64,000 nucleotides of DNA from an uncultured Nonlabens sp. (GCA_947491755.1 CANLKV010000003.1:186001-250000), one strand, 5' to 3'; counted from the first letter of the stretch, positions 1 through 9,046 are shown. The notes: generated by a model from the sequence alone, not told the origin. Made by a program: numbers and translations.

Positions 1-376
1 CCCATTTTCTGGCAATTTTGATAGCGGTTTCTACTGCCTCTGCACCTGTATTCATAGGCAACACACGATCAAATTGAAAATAATCTGTCATGTATTTATT
101 GAATACTCCTAGTTTATCATTATGAAAAGCTCTAGAAGTAAGCGTCAATGTGCGAGCCTGTTGGGTCATAGCATCTATGATAGCCGGATGACAGTGCCCC
201 TGATTGACTGCACTGTAAGCACTCAAAAAGTCAAAATACTTTTTCCCTTCTACATCCCACACATAGACACCGTCACCTCGTTCTAGCACCACTGGTAAGG
301 GGTGGTAATTATGTGCTCCATATTTTTCCTCTTCAGTAATCAGCTCCTGTGACGTTTTTGTCGCGGTAGTATTCAT
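1..376 (-). CDS. rocD: Ornithine aminotransferase (N-terminal part, cut by window edge)
   Basis: This is the N-terminal 125 codons of a PLP-dependent class III aminotransferase that interconverts ornithine plus 2-oxoglutarate and glutamate semialdehyde plus glutamate. The translation contains [33 protein letters not shown] and [19 protein letters not shown], which are hallmark segments of ornithine aminotransferase, including the phosphate-binding NTGAEA loop. The ATG at 374-376 follows the usual family start. The catalytic Lys lies beyond the window edge, so an intact C-terminus cannot be confirmed. It is divergent from the rlmD cluster. Confidence 0.92.
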   Translation of the reverse strand, partial: MNTTATKTSQELITEEEKYGAHNYHPLPVVLERGDGVYVWDVEGKKYFDFLSAYSAVNQGHCHPAIIDAMTQQARTLTLTSRAFHNDKLGVFNKYMTDYFQFDRVLPMNTGAEAVETAIKIARKW

Positions 377-497
377 TCTTCTGTATTATTTTATAAGTTG
401 CAAATTACAAAAATCTATACGGTCTTATCGTTTAGGTAGAGTTAATAGAACTTATTAATTTATCAGCTAGAAAGACTGCCAGTAGTAGCATTTCGTT

Positions 498-505
498 TAA
501 TTTTG
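498..505 (+). promoter_or_regulatory. -7 promoter element TAATTTTG upstream of rlmD
   Basis: TAATTTTG matches the Bacteroidota -7 consensus TAnnTTTG and ends only 5 nt before the ATG at 511, so the transcript would be leaderless or nearly so. No convincing -33 TTG was found. Confidence 0.45.
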
Positions 506-510
506 AACCT

Positions 511-1929
511 ATGTCTAAAAGAAGAAGAAGAGCACAAAAAACCTTTGAAAAGGTGCCTGTTGTTGATGCGGGAGCTCGTGGTAAAAGCGTTGCAAAAACT
601 GCCGCTGGCGAGGTTATTTTTTTAACTGATGCCGTTCCTGGGGACGTGGTTGACATCACCACTTTTAAGAAAAGAAAATCTTTTTACGAGGGCAAAGTAG
701 TTCATTTTCATGAGCGATCCAGTCGTCGTACGACTCCTGTTTGTAAGCATTATGCTGAGTGTGGAGGCTGTAAATGGCAAGAAATGGCTTACCAGGATCA
801 ACTATATTTTAAGCAAAAAGAAGTAATAGAGAATTTAACTCGTATAGGTCATCTCGATTTACCCAGTATAGATCCTATCTTAGGTAGCGACCAGCAGTAT
901 TACTATCGTAATAAAATGGAATTTAGTTTCTCTGCAAGCCGCTGGTTGACACTGGAAGAAATTCAGTCTGATCAACAAATTGAGGATAAAAAAGCCCTAG
1001 GCTTTCATATCCCTGGTATGTGGGATAAAATATTGCATCTAGACGAGTGCCATTTGCACCCAGCAATAGGCGAGCGCATACGATTGAGCGTACACGCTTT
1101 TGCAAAAGCAAATGAAATCTCTTATTACGCGCCTCGAGAAAAATCAGGAACCTTGCGCACCTTAATGCTACGCATTTCTAGCACTGGTGATGTCATGGTT
1201 GTAATTCAGTTTTTTGAAGATCATCAAGCGCATCGCACAGAACTATTGGAACACCTGAAAAATGAATTTCCAGAGATCAAATCGTTACAATATATCATTA
1301 ATGAAAAAGCAAATGATACTATTTATGATCAAGAGGTGATTTGCTATTATGGTAATGATTTTATCATGGAACAAATGGAGAATTTACAGTTTAAAATAAG
1401 TGCTAAATCTTTCTATCAAACCAACAGTCAACAGGCTTATGAACTCTATAAAGTCACTCGTGATTTTGCTGGACTGGATGGCTCTCAAACTGTTTATGAT
1501 TTATATACGGGTACAGGAACCATTGCACAATTTGTAGCAGGACAAGCAAAAAAAGTGATAGGCATCGAGTCAGTACCTCAAGCAATTGAAGATGCAAAGG
1601 CAAATGCTTTGTATAATAAAGTCGATAATGCCGAGTTTTTTGTAGGAGATATGAAGGATGTTTTTACCAGTGACTTCATCGACGAGCACGGTAAACCAGA
1701 TGTTGTTATTACAGACCCACCACGCGATGGTATGCATAAGGATGTGGTCGCACAATTGATTCAACTGGCTGCACCTAGAATTGTTTATGTGAGCTGTAAC
1801 AGTGCCACCCAAGCGAGAGACCTGTCGCTACTGGACGATATTTATAAGGTTGTGAAGGTGCGACCTGTAGACATGTTCCCACAAACGCACCACGTAGAAA
1901 ACGTGGTTTTACTAGAATTAAAAAAGTAA
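511..1929 (+). CDS. rlmD: 23S rRNA (uracil-C5)-methyltransferase, RlmD/RumA family
   Basis: This 472-residue SAM-dependent enzyme makes 5-methyluridine in 23S rRNA. An N-terminal TRAM-like region (residues about 15-68) precedes the iron-sulfur cysteines C78, C84 and C87 in the pattern CX5CGGC; the Cys in DECHLHP is probably the fourth ligand. The SAM-binding motif is VYDLYTGTGTIAQFVAG and the catalytic Cys lies in YVSCNSATQARDL. The length is typical of RumA-type enzymes. It leads a tight plus-strand cluster with a thioredoxin-like lipoprotein, a DUF6452 protein and a DUF6048 protein, an order I recall from other flavobacteria. Which uridine is modified cannot be read from the sequence. Confidence 0.92.
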   Translation: MSKRRRRAQKTFEKVPVVDAGARGKSVAKTAAGEVIFLTDAVPGDVVDITTFKKRKSFYEGKVVHFHERSSRRTTPVCKHYAECGGCKWQEMAYQDQLYFKQKEVIENLTRIGHLDLPSIDPILGSDQQYYYRNKMEFSFSASRWLTLEEIQSDQQIEDKKALGFHIPGMWDKILHLDECHLHPAIGERIRLSVHAFAKANEISYYAPREKSGTLRTLMLRISSTGDVMVVIQFFEDHQAHRTELLEHLKNEFPEIKSLQYIINEKANDTIYDQEVICYYGNDFIMEQMENLQFKISAKSFYQTNSQQAYELYKVTRDFAGLDGSQTVYDLYTGTGTIAQFVAGQAKKVIGIESVPQAIEDAKANALYNKVDNAEFFVGDMKDVFTSDFIDEHGKPDVVITDPPRDGMHKDVVAQLIQLAAPRIVYVSCNSATQARDLSLLDDIYKVVKVRPVDMFPQTHHVENVVLLELKK

Positions 1930-1932
1930 ATT

Positions 1933-3414
1933 ATGAATAAGTATATCTTTATTTTACTGACTACTCTTTTTTTAAGCAGCTGTAATAAAGAATCTCAAGA
2001 GACACTGGCAACCACGCAGGATCCAGTACAGCTCACGGGTATGATTGAGATGAACAACTCTCTCAATGTACAGCAAGTGCAAGTGTATGCTTACAATTAT
2101 CTAGAGGCAGATTATCAGGAGTTTTCTTCCGCCGTAGCAGCAGACGGGAGTTTTTCCATCGAGATACCCATGAACCAGCCTCTAGAAATTGCAGCAATTG
2201 CTAGTGGGCCATTCAGTTTTTTGGCTGCTCCTGGCGACTCTATTTATGTAAAGATTGCAGGAAATGTGGCAGACACTACACAAACAATGACTTACACCTT
2301 TTCTGGTGACCGTGGTGTGACTAACAACAGATTACAAGAATATAAAAAAGAGTTTCCTGTAGATGTGCAGCCTTTTTATGACAGTGAGGAAGCAGAGGCG
2401 CTAGAAGAATTTATCGCTTTCGCGAAAGCGAACCAACCCTTAATCGAACGTTATAATGAGAACTTTCTAGCTAATGATACAGATGCGCTGCTAGAGGCCT
2501 ACCTGGAAGCCCAAGCCAAATATTATTTTGCTACTGCAAAAATTGATTTTGCCAATTATCGTAGCTATTATGGGTTTACAGCGCCAGCCCCAGACGAAGC
2601 TTACTATGATTTTATCAAAGACCTGCCAGAACTGGATACACCAGATCTAATAAATGCCGGGATTGTACAACGATTGATCTATAATTTAACCTACTACTAC
2701 CGCAATAAAGTAAGCGCTATGAGTGATAGTAAAGGCCTAGACAGCGATGCTCTGGACAAAAAGTTAATCGATGTGGTGGCTGCAAACCGTGGCAAAAATC
2801 CATTGCTATACAATTATGTCATTCATGATTTGTACCTTAAAAATTTGAGCGACCATAAAGTAGAGCTCTATGAAGCTACTCAAGAAAAAATCAACAGTTA
2901 TATTACTGATGCTAGCATAAGAGAATCAATTGTTGAAAAATATAAAAAGGAAAAAGCATTACTGGACTCACCAGAAATTCCTGAAGGGGCTGAGCTGCTA
3001 AAGTTTGAAGCAACTGCTGCAGAGGATTACCTGCAAGAAGTCATTGATAATGCAGGTGGTAAGGTGGTATATATTGACAACTGGGCCACCTGGTGTGGAC
3101 CATGCAAGGCAGAGTTTAAAAATGCCTCGCCACAACTGCATGAAAAATTCAAAAATGATGTAGAGTTTGTATATTTCTGTCATAATAGTGAGAAACGTAC
3201 TTACATCCCATCCATCGCAGAGTTTAAAATTAAAGGGAAGCATTATTTTCTTAATGAAGAAGAGTCTGCTGTCATAAGTAGAATGATTCAATTACAAGGA
3301 TTTCCTACCTATACAGTAATCGATAAGTCAGGAGAGATAGTCCTTTCAGATTACATTCACAGACCCAGCTACCCAGAAACAACGACCCTGCTTACACGTT
3401 TAATCAATGAATAA
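1933..3414 (+). CDS. TlpA-type thioredoxin-fold lipoprotein
   Basis: This is a 493-residue exported lipoprotein, with signal peptide and lipobox FLSSC giving a lipidated Cys at residue 17. Residues about 30-130 look like a beta-rich N-terminal domain of the DUF4369-like type seen in Bacteroidota TlpA proteins. The C-terminal part carries a thioredoxin fold with the active site WATWCGPCK and a likely cis-Pro in GFPTYTVID. It probably acts as a periplasmic thiol-disulfide reductase; its partner is unknown. It starts 3 nt after rlmD and overlaps the next gene by 8 nt, so it is cotranscribed. One copy of the 16-bp palindrome lies in the reading frame at 2415-2430 and encodes AFAKA. Confidence 0.85.
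   Translation: MNKYIFILLTTLFLSSCNKESQETLATTQDPVQLTGMIEMNNSLNVQQVQVYAYNYLEADYQEFSSAVAADGSFSIEIPMNQPLEIAAIASGPFSFLAAPGDSIYVKIAGNVADTTQTMTYTFSGDRGVTNNRLQEYKKEFPVDVQPFYDSEEAEALEEFIAFAKANQPLIERYNENFLANDTDALLEAYLEAQAKYYFATAKIDFANYRSYYGFTAPAPDEAYYDFIKDLPELDTPDLINAGIVQRLIYNLTYYYRNKVSAMSDSKGLDSDALDKKLIDVVAANRGKNPLLYNYVIHDLYLKNLSDHKVELYEATQEKINSYITDASIRESIVEKYKKEKALLDSPEIPEGAELLKFEATAAEDYLQEVIDNAGGKVVYIDNWATWCGPCKAEFKNASPQLHEKFKNDVEFVYFCHNSEKRTYIPSIAEFKIKGKHYFLNEEESAVISRMIQLQGFPTYTVIDKSGEIVLSDYIHRPSYPETTTLLTRLINE
2415..2430. repeat. 16-bp palindrome CGCTTTCGCGAAAGCG, copy 1
   Basis: Perfect copy of the window-wide palindrome, inside the TlpA-like lipoprotein gene and translated as AFAKA. Confidence 0.95.
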
Positions 3415-3922
3415 AAAGGTTCTCGTTTTATTAGTAATTGTATGGTGTAGCGTTTTATCATCTTGTCAACGAGACGACTTGTGTGTACCAGACGAGCTGG
3501 ATTTCCCACGTCTCGTTGTTGTTTTTGTAGATGCTCGCAATCAGTTGGTGCGCAAACCTGTTGAAACACTAGAGGTACTAGAAATTAACGATAGTATTTT
3601 ACTGCCGTTAAATGCCACTGGTGCGACACGATTGACCCAGGTAGACTCTATCGCGATTCCTTTGCGCATCGATCAATCGATCACTCAACTAGAATTTATA
3701 CAGCGATTAAGCACTAATGCCGTCAATCGCAGTCCCGTTGATGTAAATTACATACAGGAAGAACAATATGTAAATCGGGCTTGTGGCTTTATTCCAGAAT
3801 TCAACAACCTATCACTAGATCGGCCAGACAATCCAGCAATGGACGAATGGATTACAAATTTTATCATCAGGACTCCAGACGTCACCTCAAATCAAGATAT
3901 TCATGTGGAGATACGTCACTAG
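3407..3922 (+). CDS. DUF6452 family lipoprotein
   Basis: This is a 171-residue protein with a signal peptide and lipobox LSSC (Cys at about residue 20). The body contains two Cys (DLCVPDE near the N-terminus, RACGFIP near the C-terminus) and a predicted beta-rich fold. Sequence style and position between a RlmD/TlpA pair and a DUF6048 gene match the DUF6452 family of flavobacteria. The function is unknown; coupling with the following outer-membrane-like protein suggests an envelope role. It overlaps the upstream gene by 8 nt and the downstream gene by 20 nt, so the cluster is translationally coupled. Confidence 0.75.
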   Translation: MNKKVLVLLVIVWCSVLSSCQRDDLCVPDELDFPRLVVVFVDARNQLVRKPVETLEVLEINDSILLPLNATGATRLTQVDSIAIPLRIDQSITQLEFIQRLSTNAVNRSPVDVNYIQEEQYVNRACGFIPEFNNLSLDRPDNPAMDEWITNFIIRTPDVTSNQDIHVEIRH

Positions 3923-4607
3923 CCTACTGCTGTTTTTATACGGCACAACCCTATTTGCCCAGGATAATGGCGGCGGCATCGAGCAGCCTGTGGACAGTGT
4001 GGCTTATCAACAAACCTATGGCCTGCGGGCGGGAATTGACCTGGCCAGCCTAATACGCACTGCTCTAGATGATGAGTATACAGGCTTTCAAATAATGGCA
4101 GACTGGCGCCTGACGGACAAATGGTATATCGCTGGCGAATTAGGGACAGAAGAATTGATACGGGAGAGCAATCAGATCGATTTTGAGACAACAGGTTCTT
4201 TTATCAAGGCAGGTGCTGACTACAATTTTTATCGCAACTGGCTGGGAATGGATAATATGATTTATGTAGGATTTAGAGCGGGAGCTGCAAGTTTTTCACA
4301 ACAACTCAATCGCTTTGATTTTTTTCAAGACAATAATATTTTTACCGCAGACAGCCGTTTTCCTAATGAAAAGTTTGACGGACTATCTGCTTTCTGGGGT
4401 GAAATTCAAACAGGTATTAAGGTAGAAGTTTTAAATAATTTGTATTTGGGAATCAATTTGCAACTTAAAGTGCTGGCGAGTGAGGATGTCCCTGATAATT
4501 TTGACAATTTATACATACCAGGTTTCGGTAGAACTTATGACACCACAAGTATAGGTGTAGGCTATTCCTACGGCATTACCTACCGCATACCATTTTATAA
4601 AAAATAA
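3903..4607 (+). CDS. DUF6048 family outer-membrane-like protein
   Basis: This 234-residue protein has an N-terminal signal peptide ending near LFAQ. The mature part has alternating hydrophobic residues, repeated aromatic and glycine strands (YNFYRNWLG, IYVGFRAGAASF, LYLGINLQLK) and ends in YGITYRIPFYKK, as in small outer-membrane beta-barrels. I place it in the DUF6048 family from sequence and neighbourhood. It ends the rlmD cluster and is followed by a shared bidirectional terminator. The start at 3903 overlaps the DUF6452 gene by 20 nt; the signal peptide begins right after it, which supports this start. Confidence 0.72.
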   Translation: MWRYVTSLLLFLYGTTLFAQDNGGGIEQPVDSVAYQQTYGLRAGIDLASLIRTALDDEYTGFQIMADWRLTDKWYIAGELGTEELIRESNQIDFETTGSFIKAGADYNFYRNWLGMDNMIYVGFRAGAASFSQQLNRFDFFQDNNIFTADSRFPNEKFDGLSAFWGEIQTGIKVEVLNNLYLGINLQLKVLASEDVPDNFDNLYIPGFGRTYDTTSIGVGYSYGITYRIPFYKK

Positions 4608-4662
4608 ATGGGGTACTAAAGATCCATTCGCATCCTTGCACCTACACCTATGAACACTTCAT

Positions 4663-4698
4663 AAAAAAACCTTCCTATTGACATAGGAAGGTTTTTTT
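4663..4698. terminator. Bidirectional intrinsic terminator
   Basis: A 16-bp perfect stem (4663-4678 with 4683-4698, loop TGAC) has an A-run on the left and a T-run on the right, so it can stop the convergent DUF6048 and DUF5606 genes on both strands. Confidence 0.9.
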
Positions 4699-4718
4699 AT
4701 CTGATAGCAGACTGAGCT

Positions 4719-5123
4719 CTACTCTTCTTCCTCGTTAGAAAGTGTGGATAACAGATCATTTTCTTGCAGAATGTTGTACCACTGTATGACTTTTTTAATA
4801 TCACTAGCATATACACGCTCCTCATCGTATTCTGGTAGAACTTCATTGAAGTAATTGCTCAGTTCTTCCTTAGAGGACTGGTGACTAATAGCCGCTCCTT
4901 GGTCCTCTTTAGTCGCAATTTTATTAAACACCTCCCTTAATGGCACTTCTGCCTCATAGGTATAAATAGAAATATCTTTCAAGACACTTACATTGTGGCT
5001 CATCCCCACAATTGAGGTTTTCTTGTCACTCAATGACTCAACAACAAAACCGCTGCGTGCTTTAGTTTTCAGCTTATATAAACCTGGCTTCCCAGTGATG
5101 GATAAAATGCTTTCTAGACTCAT
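4719..5123 (-). CDS. DUF5606 domain protein
   Basis: This 134-residue cytoplasmic protein starts MSLESILSITGKPGLYKL, the characteristic N-terminus of the DUF5606 family, which usually follows def in flavobacteria. The C-terminus is acidic (NEEEE). No catalytic motif is visible. It is the last gene of the ruvX-def-DUF5606 set. A TATATTTG box at 5141-5148 on the minus strand could also give it its own promoter. The function is unknown. Confidence 0.8.
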   Translation of the reverse strand: MSLESILSITGKPGLYKLKTKARSGFVVESLSDKKTSIVGMSHNVSVLKDISIYTYEAEVPLREVFNKIATKEDQGAAISHQSSKEELSNYFNEVLPEYDEERVYASDIKKVIQWYNILQENDLLSTLSNEEEE

Positions 5124-5140
5124 AGTTATTTTTTGGATCG

Positions 5141-5148
5141 CAAATATA
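5141..5148 (-). promoter_or_regulatory. -7 promoter element TATATTTG upstream of the DUF5606 gene
   Basis: TATATTTG on the minus strand matches TAnnTTTG and lies 17 nt upstream of the start codon; no -33 TTG was found at the expected spacing. Confidence 0.4.
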
Positions 5149-5159
5149 TAAAACCCGAC

Positions 5160-5750
5160 TTATCTGCGGCCTTTTGCCTCTGGAAAACGCATGCGGTAAT
5201 CCACATTTGTTTTGCCTTTAGAAATATTAGTCAGTTTGTTTTTGATCAGTCGTTTTTTAAGACTGGATATTTTATCTGTAAACAGTACACCTTCTATATG
5301 ATCGTATTCGTGCTGGATCACTCTAGCGATTAACCCACTGTAGGTTTCTTGGTGCTTCACAAAATTTTCATCTAGATACTCAATAGTAACATTTTCTGGA
5401 CGCACCACATCCTCGCGCACGTTAGGTATACTTAAACAACCTTCATTAAAGGACCATTCTTTTCCTGTTTCTTCAATAATTTGAGCATTAATAAAAGCTT
5501 TCTTGAATCCTTCCAGTTCTTTCTGCTCCTCTGGTGAAAAATCTGGATCCTCACTAAAGGGTGCTGTGTCTACCAGGAAAACACGGATAGGCAATCCCAC
5601 TTGTGGAGCTGCAAGACCCACACCAGAGGCATTGTACATCGTCTCCCACATGTTACTTAATACTTCCTTTAAATCGGTATAATCCTGAGTAACATCAACT
5701 GCTTTTTTGCGCAGTACTGGGTCACCATAGGCTACAATTGGTAAAATCAT
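5160..5750 (-). CDS. def: Peptide deformylase
   Basis: This 196-residue metalloenzyme removes the N-formyl group from nascent proteins. All three family motifs are present: GVGLAAPQVG (motif 1), EGCLSIP with the metal-binding Cys (motif 2) and QHEYDHIEG with the two His ligands and the catalytic Glu (motif 3). The N-terminus MILPIVAYGDPVLRKKA is typical. It lies 18 nt downstream of ruvX and is probably cotranscribed with it. Confidence 0.97.
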   Translation of the reverse strand: MILPIVAYGDPVLRKKAVDVTQDYTDLKEVLSNMWETMYNASGVGLAAPQVGLPIRVFLVDTAPFSEDPDFSPEEQKELEGFKKAFINAQIIEETGKEWSFNEGCLSIPNVREDVVRPENVTIEYLDENFVKHQETYSGLIARVIQHEYDHIEGVLFTDKISSLKKRLIKNKLTNISKGKTNVDYRMRFPEAKGRR

Positions 5751-5768
5751 GTTTTTTACTTTGTTATA

Positions 5769-6182
5769 TTAATGACGGCGCTCCATATAAGATTGCAAAA
5801 TAATAGTTGCAGCAATCTCATCCACCAGCGCCTTATTGCGACGTTGCTTTTTTTTAAGTCCGCTATCAATCATGGTTTGAAATGCCATTTTTGATGTAAA
5901 ACGCTCATCAACTCGTTCTATTAAAATATCTGGGTATGCTGTTCTTAACCCCTGTGCAAAATTTGATATAACTGCACCCAGCTCACTATCTGTATAGTCC
6001 ATCTGTTTAGGTTCTCCTACCACGATGGTAGATACCTCTTCTTTTTTGAGATATTCTTTTAACCAGGCTTGCAGCTCTCTGGTAGCAACTGTGCACAACC
6101 CAGAGGCGATTATCTGCATAGGGTCTGTGACAGCAATACCAGTGCGTTTTTTACCATAGTCGATTGCGAGTATACGTCCCAT
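5769..6182 (-). CDS. ruvX: Putative pre-16S rRNA nuclease / Holliday junction resolvase RuvX (YqgF)
   Basis: This 137-residue RNase H-fold protein acts in 16S rRNA 5' processing in bacteria. It shows GRILAIDYGKKRTGIAV with the first catalytic Asp, VVGEPKQMDYTDSE, ERVDERFTSKMA and a C-terminal VDEIAATIILQSYME with a further acidic site. A longer open frame reaches 6245, but the family normally begins at MGRILAID. A -7 promoter box at 6190-6197 lies inside that extension, so I chose 6182. It heads an operon with def and the DUF5606 gene. Confidence 0.93.
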   Translation of the reverse strand: MGRILAIDYGKKRTGIAVTDPMQIIASGLCTVATRELQAWLKEYLKKEEVSTIVVGEPKQMDYTDSELGAVISNFAQGLRTAYPDILIERVDERFTSKMAFQTMIDSGLKKKQRRNKALVDEIAATIILQSYMERRH

Positions 6183-6189
6183 TAGTTTG

Positions 6190-6197
6190 CAAAAATA
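6190..6197 (-). promoter_or_regulatory. -7 promoter element TATTTTTG for ruvX-def
   Basis: TATTTTTG on the minus strand ends 7 nt before the ruvX ATG (start at 6182) and fits TAnnTTTG. It argues against the longer upstream open frame being translated. Confidence 0.5.
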
Positions 6198-6255
6198 GGC
6201 ATTATAAGGCGATTCAGGCAGCCTATCGAGTAATAGCAGATCCAACTTTAGAGTT

Positions 6256-6263
6256 TATCTTTG
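6256..6263 (+). promoter_or_regulatory. -7 promoter element TATCTTTG for dapD
   Basis: TATCTTTG matches TAnnTTTG and lies 21 nt upstream of the TTG start of dapD, in the divergent ruvX/dapD spacer. Confidence 0.5.
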
Positions 6264-6284
6264 ATCATTTAAAACTTTACTTTT

Positions 6285-7100
6285 TTGGAACAGATCAAGA
6301 ATATTATAGAGAACGCGTGGGAGGACCGCGGCTTACTAGAAAATCAAGTGACTAAAGACACGATACGCAGTGTCATAGAAATGTTAGATAGCGGCGAGTT
6401 GCGCGTAGCACAGCCTACCAGCAATGGCTGGCAGGTCAACGAGTGGGTTAAAAAAGCGGTAGTGCTATACTTCCCTATCCAAAAAATGCAAACTATCGAG
6501 TGTGGTCCACTAGAGTTTCATGACAAAATCCCATTAAAGACGGGTTATAAAGATAAAGGTATACGAGTGGTGCCTCATGCAGCAGCGCGTCACGGCGCCT
6601 ACATTTCAAAAGGTGTCATTCTCATGCCTAGTTATGTCAATATAGGCGCTCATATAGAAGAAGGAACCATGGTAGATACCTGGGCAACCGTGGGCAGCTG
6701 CGCACAGATAGGAGCAAATGTTCACTTGAGTGGTGGTGTAGGAATAGGTGGCGTTCTAGAACCTTTACAAGCCGCACCAGTAATAATCGAGGACAATGCA
6801 TTTATAGGTTCTCGATGCATTGTTGTAGAAGGTGTACGTGTAGAAAAAGAGGCCGTACTGGGTGCAAATGTTGTTCTTACTGCTAGCACAAAAATCATTG
6901 ATGTCACTGGAGATACCCCTGTAGAAATGAAGGGCGTTGTACCAGCCAGATCTGTTGTAATTCCTGGAAGTTATGCCAAAGAATTTGCAGCAGGTACTTA
7001 TAACGTGCCGTGTGCATTGATCATAGGGACACGCAAAGAAAGCACTAATAAAAAAACCTCGCTTAATGATGCATTGCGCGAGTATGACGTAGCGGTATAG
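6285..7100 (+). CDS. dapD: Tetrahydrodipicolinate N-succinyltransferase
   Basis: This 271-residue enzyme succinylates tetrahydrodipicolinate in the lysine and diaminopimelate pathway. It has a left-handed beta-helix of hexapeptide repeats in the middle (VRVVPHAAARHGAYI to HLSGGVGIGGVLEP) and the conserved FIGSRCIVVEGV and IPGSYAKEFAAG segments. The end KTSLNDALREYDVAV is typical of flavobacterial DapD. The start codon is TTG at 6285 (MEQIKNIIENAWEDRG); no in-frame ATG lies close enough to replace it without losing family residues. The stop codon overlaps the GTG start of the next gene by 1 nt. Confidence 0.96.
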   Translation: MEQIKNIIENAWEDRGLLENQVTKDTIRSVIEMLDSGELRVAQPTSNGWQVNEWVKKAVVLYFPIQKMQTIECGPLEFHDKIPLKTGYKDKGIRVVPHAAARHGAYISKGVILMPSYVNIGAHIEEGTMVDTWATVGSCAQIGANVHLSGGVGIGGVLEPLQAAPVIIEDNAFIGSRCIVVEGVRVEKEAVLGANVVLTASTKIIDVTGDTPVEMKGVVPARSVVIPGSYAKEFAAGTYNVPCALIIGTRKESTNKKTSLNDALREYDVAV

Positions 7101-8173
7101 TGAAAATTTTACTGATTCAATATAAGATGCTAGGCGATGTACTTACCAGTACCGTCATTGCTGACCAGCTTAAAAAGGCATTTCCTAGCGCTTCTATTGA
7201 TTATCTCATTATTGCAAATGCCGCGGCGATTGTTCAAGAGCATCCCAGCATAGACGGCATTATTCCTGTTAAAAAAGCAGACATGAGCACGCTGGGTGGT
7301 ATTATCTCGCTTTCGCGAAAGCTAAAACAAAACAACTACAGCCTATTAATCGATGCCTATTGCAAGAACAACAGCGCATTGCTATCCTGGCTATCTGGCA
7401 TCCCACAACGCATAGGATATAATAAGTGGTTTGCAGGTCTTGCCTACACCACCGGTATTAAAAACAATCCCGACAAAAAGCTTTTTGCTACAGGTTTAAG
7501 CATAGGCAGCCGGCTTATATTAACTACTCCATTGATAAAAAATGTCGACTGGCATCTCAAACCCAGTATACACCTAACAGAGACCGAAAAACAGGGTGCT
7601 CGCAAGTGGCTCATCCAGCATGGCTTAGATATAAATAAAAAGATAACCATGGTATCGGTACTAGGGTCTGCGGTTAATAAGACTTTACCTCTTAAAAAAA
7701 TGGCCGCTTTTATCGATCAATATATGGAAGGCAGCGATAGTCAGATCCTTTTTAACTACATACCCAGTCAAAAGGAAAGCGCATTGAACATTTATCAGGC
7801 TTGTAGAAAAAAACACCAGCAGCGCATATTTATTGATGCTTTTGCCCCTAGTATAAGAAGCTTTCTCGCTGTACTATCGCAATGCCACGCCACGATAGGT
7901 AATGAAGGTGGCGCTATAAACATGGCCAAAGCACTGAATGTACCCACGTTTGCAATATTTTCACCGTGGATTTCAAAAGAAGTATGGAATTTGAGTGTGG
8001 ATGGTCACAAACATATAGCCGTACACCTTAAAGATCAACGGCCAGAATTATTTACTGAGGGCACGAATAAAGATTATAGAAAGATTTCTCTAGACCTTTA
8101 TGAGAACTATAAAATTGAAGAAATGAAAAGTACCATAGAACATTTTATTAAATACAACCGCCTTAATGACTAG
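7100..8173 (+). CDS. Glycosyltransferase family 9 (heptosyltransferase-like)
   Basis: This 357-residue GT-B fold enzyme is of the ADP-heptose:LPS heptosyltransferase family. The N-terminus MKILLIQYKMLGDVLTSTV is the GT9 acceptor-domain signature. The C-terminal half has GNEGGAINMAKALNVPTFAIF, the sugar-nucleotide binding region. It is cytoplasmic and probably acts on LPS core, as the next gene is also a core-type glycosyltransferase. The GTG start overlaps the dapD stop (taGTG), which implies translational coupling. One palindrome copy (7308-7322) is read as SLSRKL. Donor and acceptor cannot be told from sequence. Confidence 0.85.
   Translation: MKILLIQYKMLGDVLTSTVIADQLKKAFPSASIDYLIIANAAAIVQEHPSIDGIIPVKKADMSTLGGIISLSRKLKQNNYSLLIDAYCKNNSALLSWLSGIPQRIGYNKWFAGLAYTTGIKNNPDKKLFATGLSIGSRLILTTPLIKNVDWHLKPSIHLTETEKQGARKWLIQHGLDINKKITMVSVLGSAVNKTLPLKKMAAFIDQYMEGSDSQILFNYIPSQKESALNIYQACRKKHQQRIFIDAFAPSIRSFLAVLSQCHATIGNEGGAINMAKALNVPTFAIFSPWISKEVWNLSVDGHKHIAVHLKDQRPELFTEGTNKDYRKISLDLYENYKIEEMKSTIEHFIKYNRLND
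7308..7322. repeat. Palindrome, copy 2 (15 of 16 bases)
   Basis: The exact core GCTTTCGCGAAAGC is inside the GT9 gene; the last base of the full 16-mer differs (T instead of G). It is read in a different frame from copy 1, as SLSRKL. Confidence 0.93.
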
Positions 8174-8265
8174 AAAAAGTAAGTACTGATGCCAATTAAA
8201 CCCATGGCATCCACTACCTGATCATTGCCTAAAACTACTAGTAGAATTAAAGTTAAGCTCCATTT

Positions 8266-9030
8266 ATGCAGAAATATAAAATTTCGGCCATTATACCCAC
8301 TTATAATGAAGCGCACAATATTGTAGAGGTATTGCAGACTGTAGATTTTTGCGATGAGATTATTCTAGTAGATAGTCATAGTACCGATAATACCGTCGCA
8401 CTAGCCCAGCCGTATATTGATAAACTACTAGTGAGAGAATACGAGCACAGCGCAAGTCAAAAAAACTGGGCTATTCCTCAAGCCTCAAACGAGTGGATAC
8501 TTCTAGTAGATGCAGACGAGCGTGTGACTCCTTCTTTAAAGACTGAGATCATTGAATTACTGATGCGTGCAGAACAAGAGCCGCATGCTGGGTACTGGAT
8601 AGGTCGGCGCAATTTTTTTATGGGAAAGCAAGTGCGCTATAGCGGCTGGCAAAACGATAAGGTCATACGATTTTTTAAAAAATCAAAATGTAGATATGCT
8701 GATCAGCACGTCCATTCTGAGATTGTCGCTGATGGTAGCGTGGGATTCCTCCATCATAAACTTTTACACTACAAGTACACCAGCATAGATGCCCACATGG
8801 CAAAATTGCAACGCTATGCGTCATTGCAGGCTATTGATTATAATGAGAAGACTGGCCCTATAACTGCCTATCATCTAGTGATCAAGCCGTTGTGGGCGTT
8901 TTTTAAGCACTATATCTTACAACGTGGTTTTCTAGATGGATTTGTTGGGTTTACCATTTCCTATCTGCGCAGTTATATGGTCATCATGCGTTATATCAAA
9001 CTTTACCTAAGGCGAAAGAATTTAGAATAA
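8266..9030 (+). CDS. Glycosyltransferase family 2 (LPS core type)
   Basis: This 254-residue GT-A enzyme has the N-terminal nucleotide-binding strand KISAIIPTYNEAHNI, EIILVDSHSTDNT and the metal-binding DADE in LLVDADERVTP. The downstream region FMGKQVRYSGWQNDKVIRFF and DQHVHSE resembles the WaaE/KdtX group of LPS core beta-glucosyltransferases. A C-terminal hydrophobic segment (about 205-240) suggests membrane association. It is separated from the GT9 gene by 92 nt and is convergent with the kinase gene that follows. The donor sugar is inferred from family only. Confidence 0.85.
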   Translation: MQKYKISAIIPTYNEAHNIVEVLQTVDFCDEIILVDSHSTDNTVALAQPYIDKLLVREYEHSASQKNWAIPQASNEWILLVDADERVTPSLKTEIIELLMRAEQEPHAGYWIGRRNFFMGKQVRYSGWQNDKVIRFFKKSKCRYADQHVHSEIVADGSVGFLHHKLLHYKYTSIDAHMAKLQRYASLQAIDYNEKTGPITAYHLVIKPLWAFFKHYILQRGFLDGFVGFTISYLRSYMVIMRYIKLYLRRKNLE

Positions 9031-9046
9031 CCCGGGTTGCGACGTT

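Noticed and set aside
2415..2430. The 16-bp palindrome as a parS (ParB-binding) site
   Set aside because: parS has an ACGTGA-centred sequence, which this repeat lacks, and one copy per 4.6 kb is far too frequent for parS.
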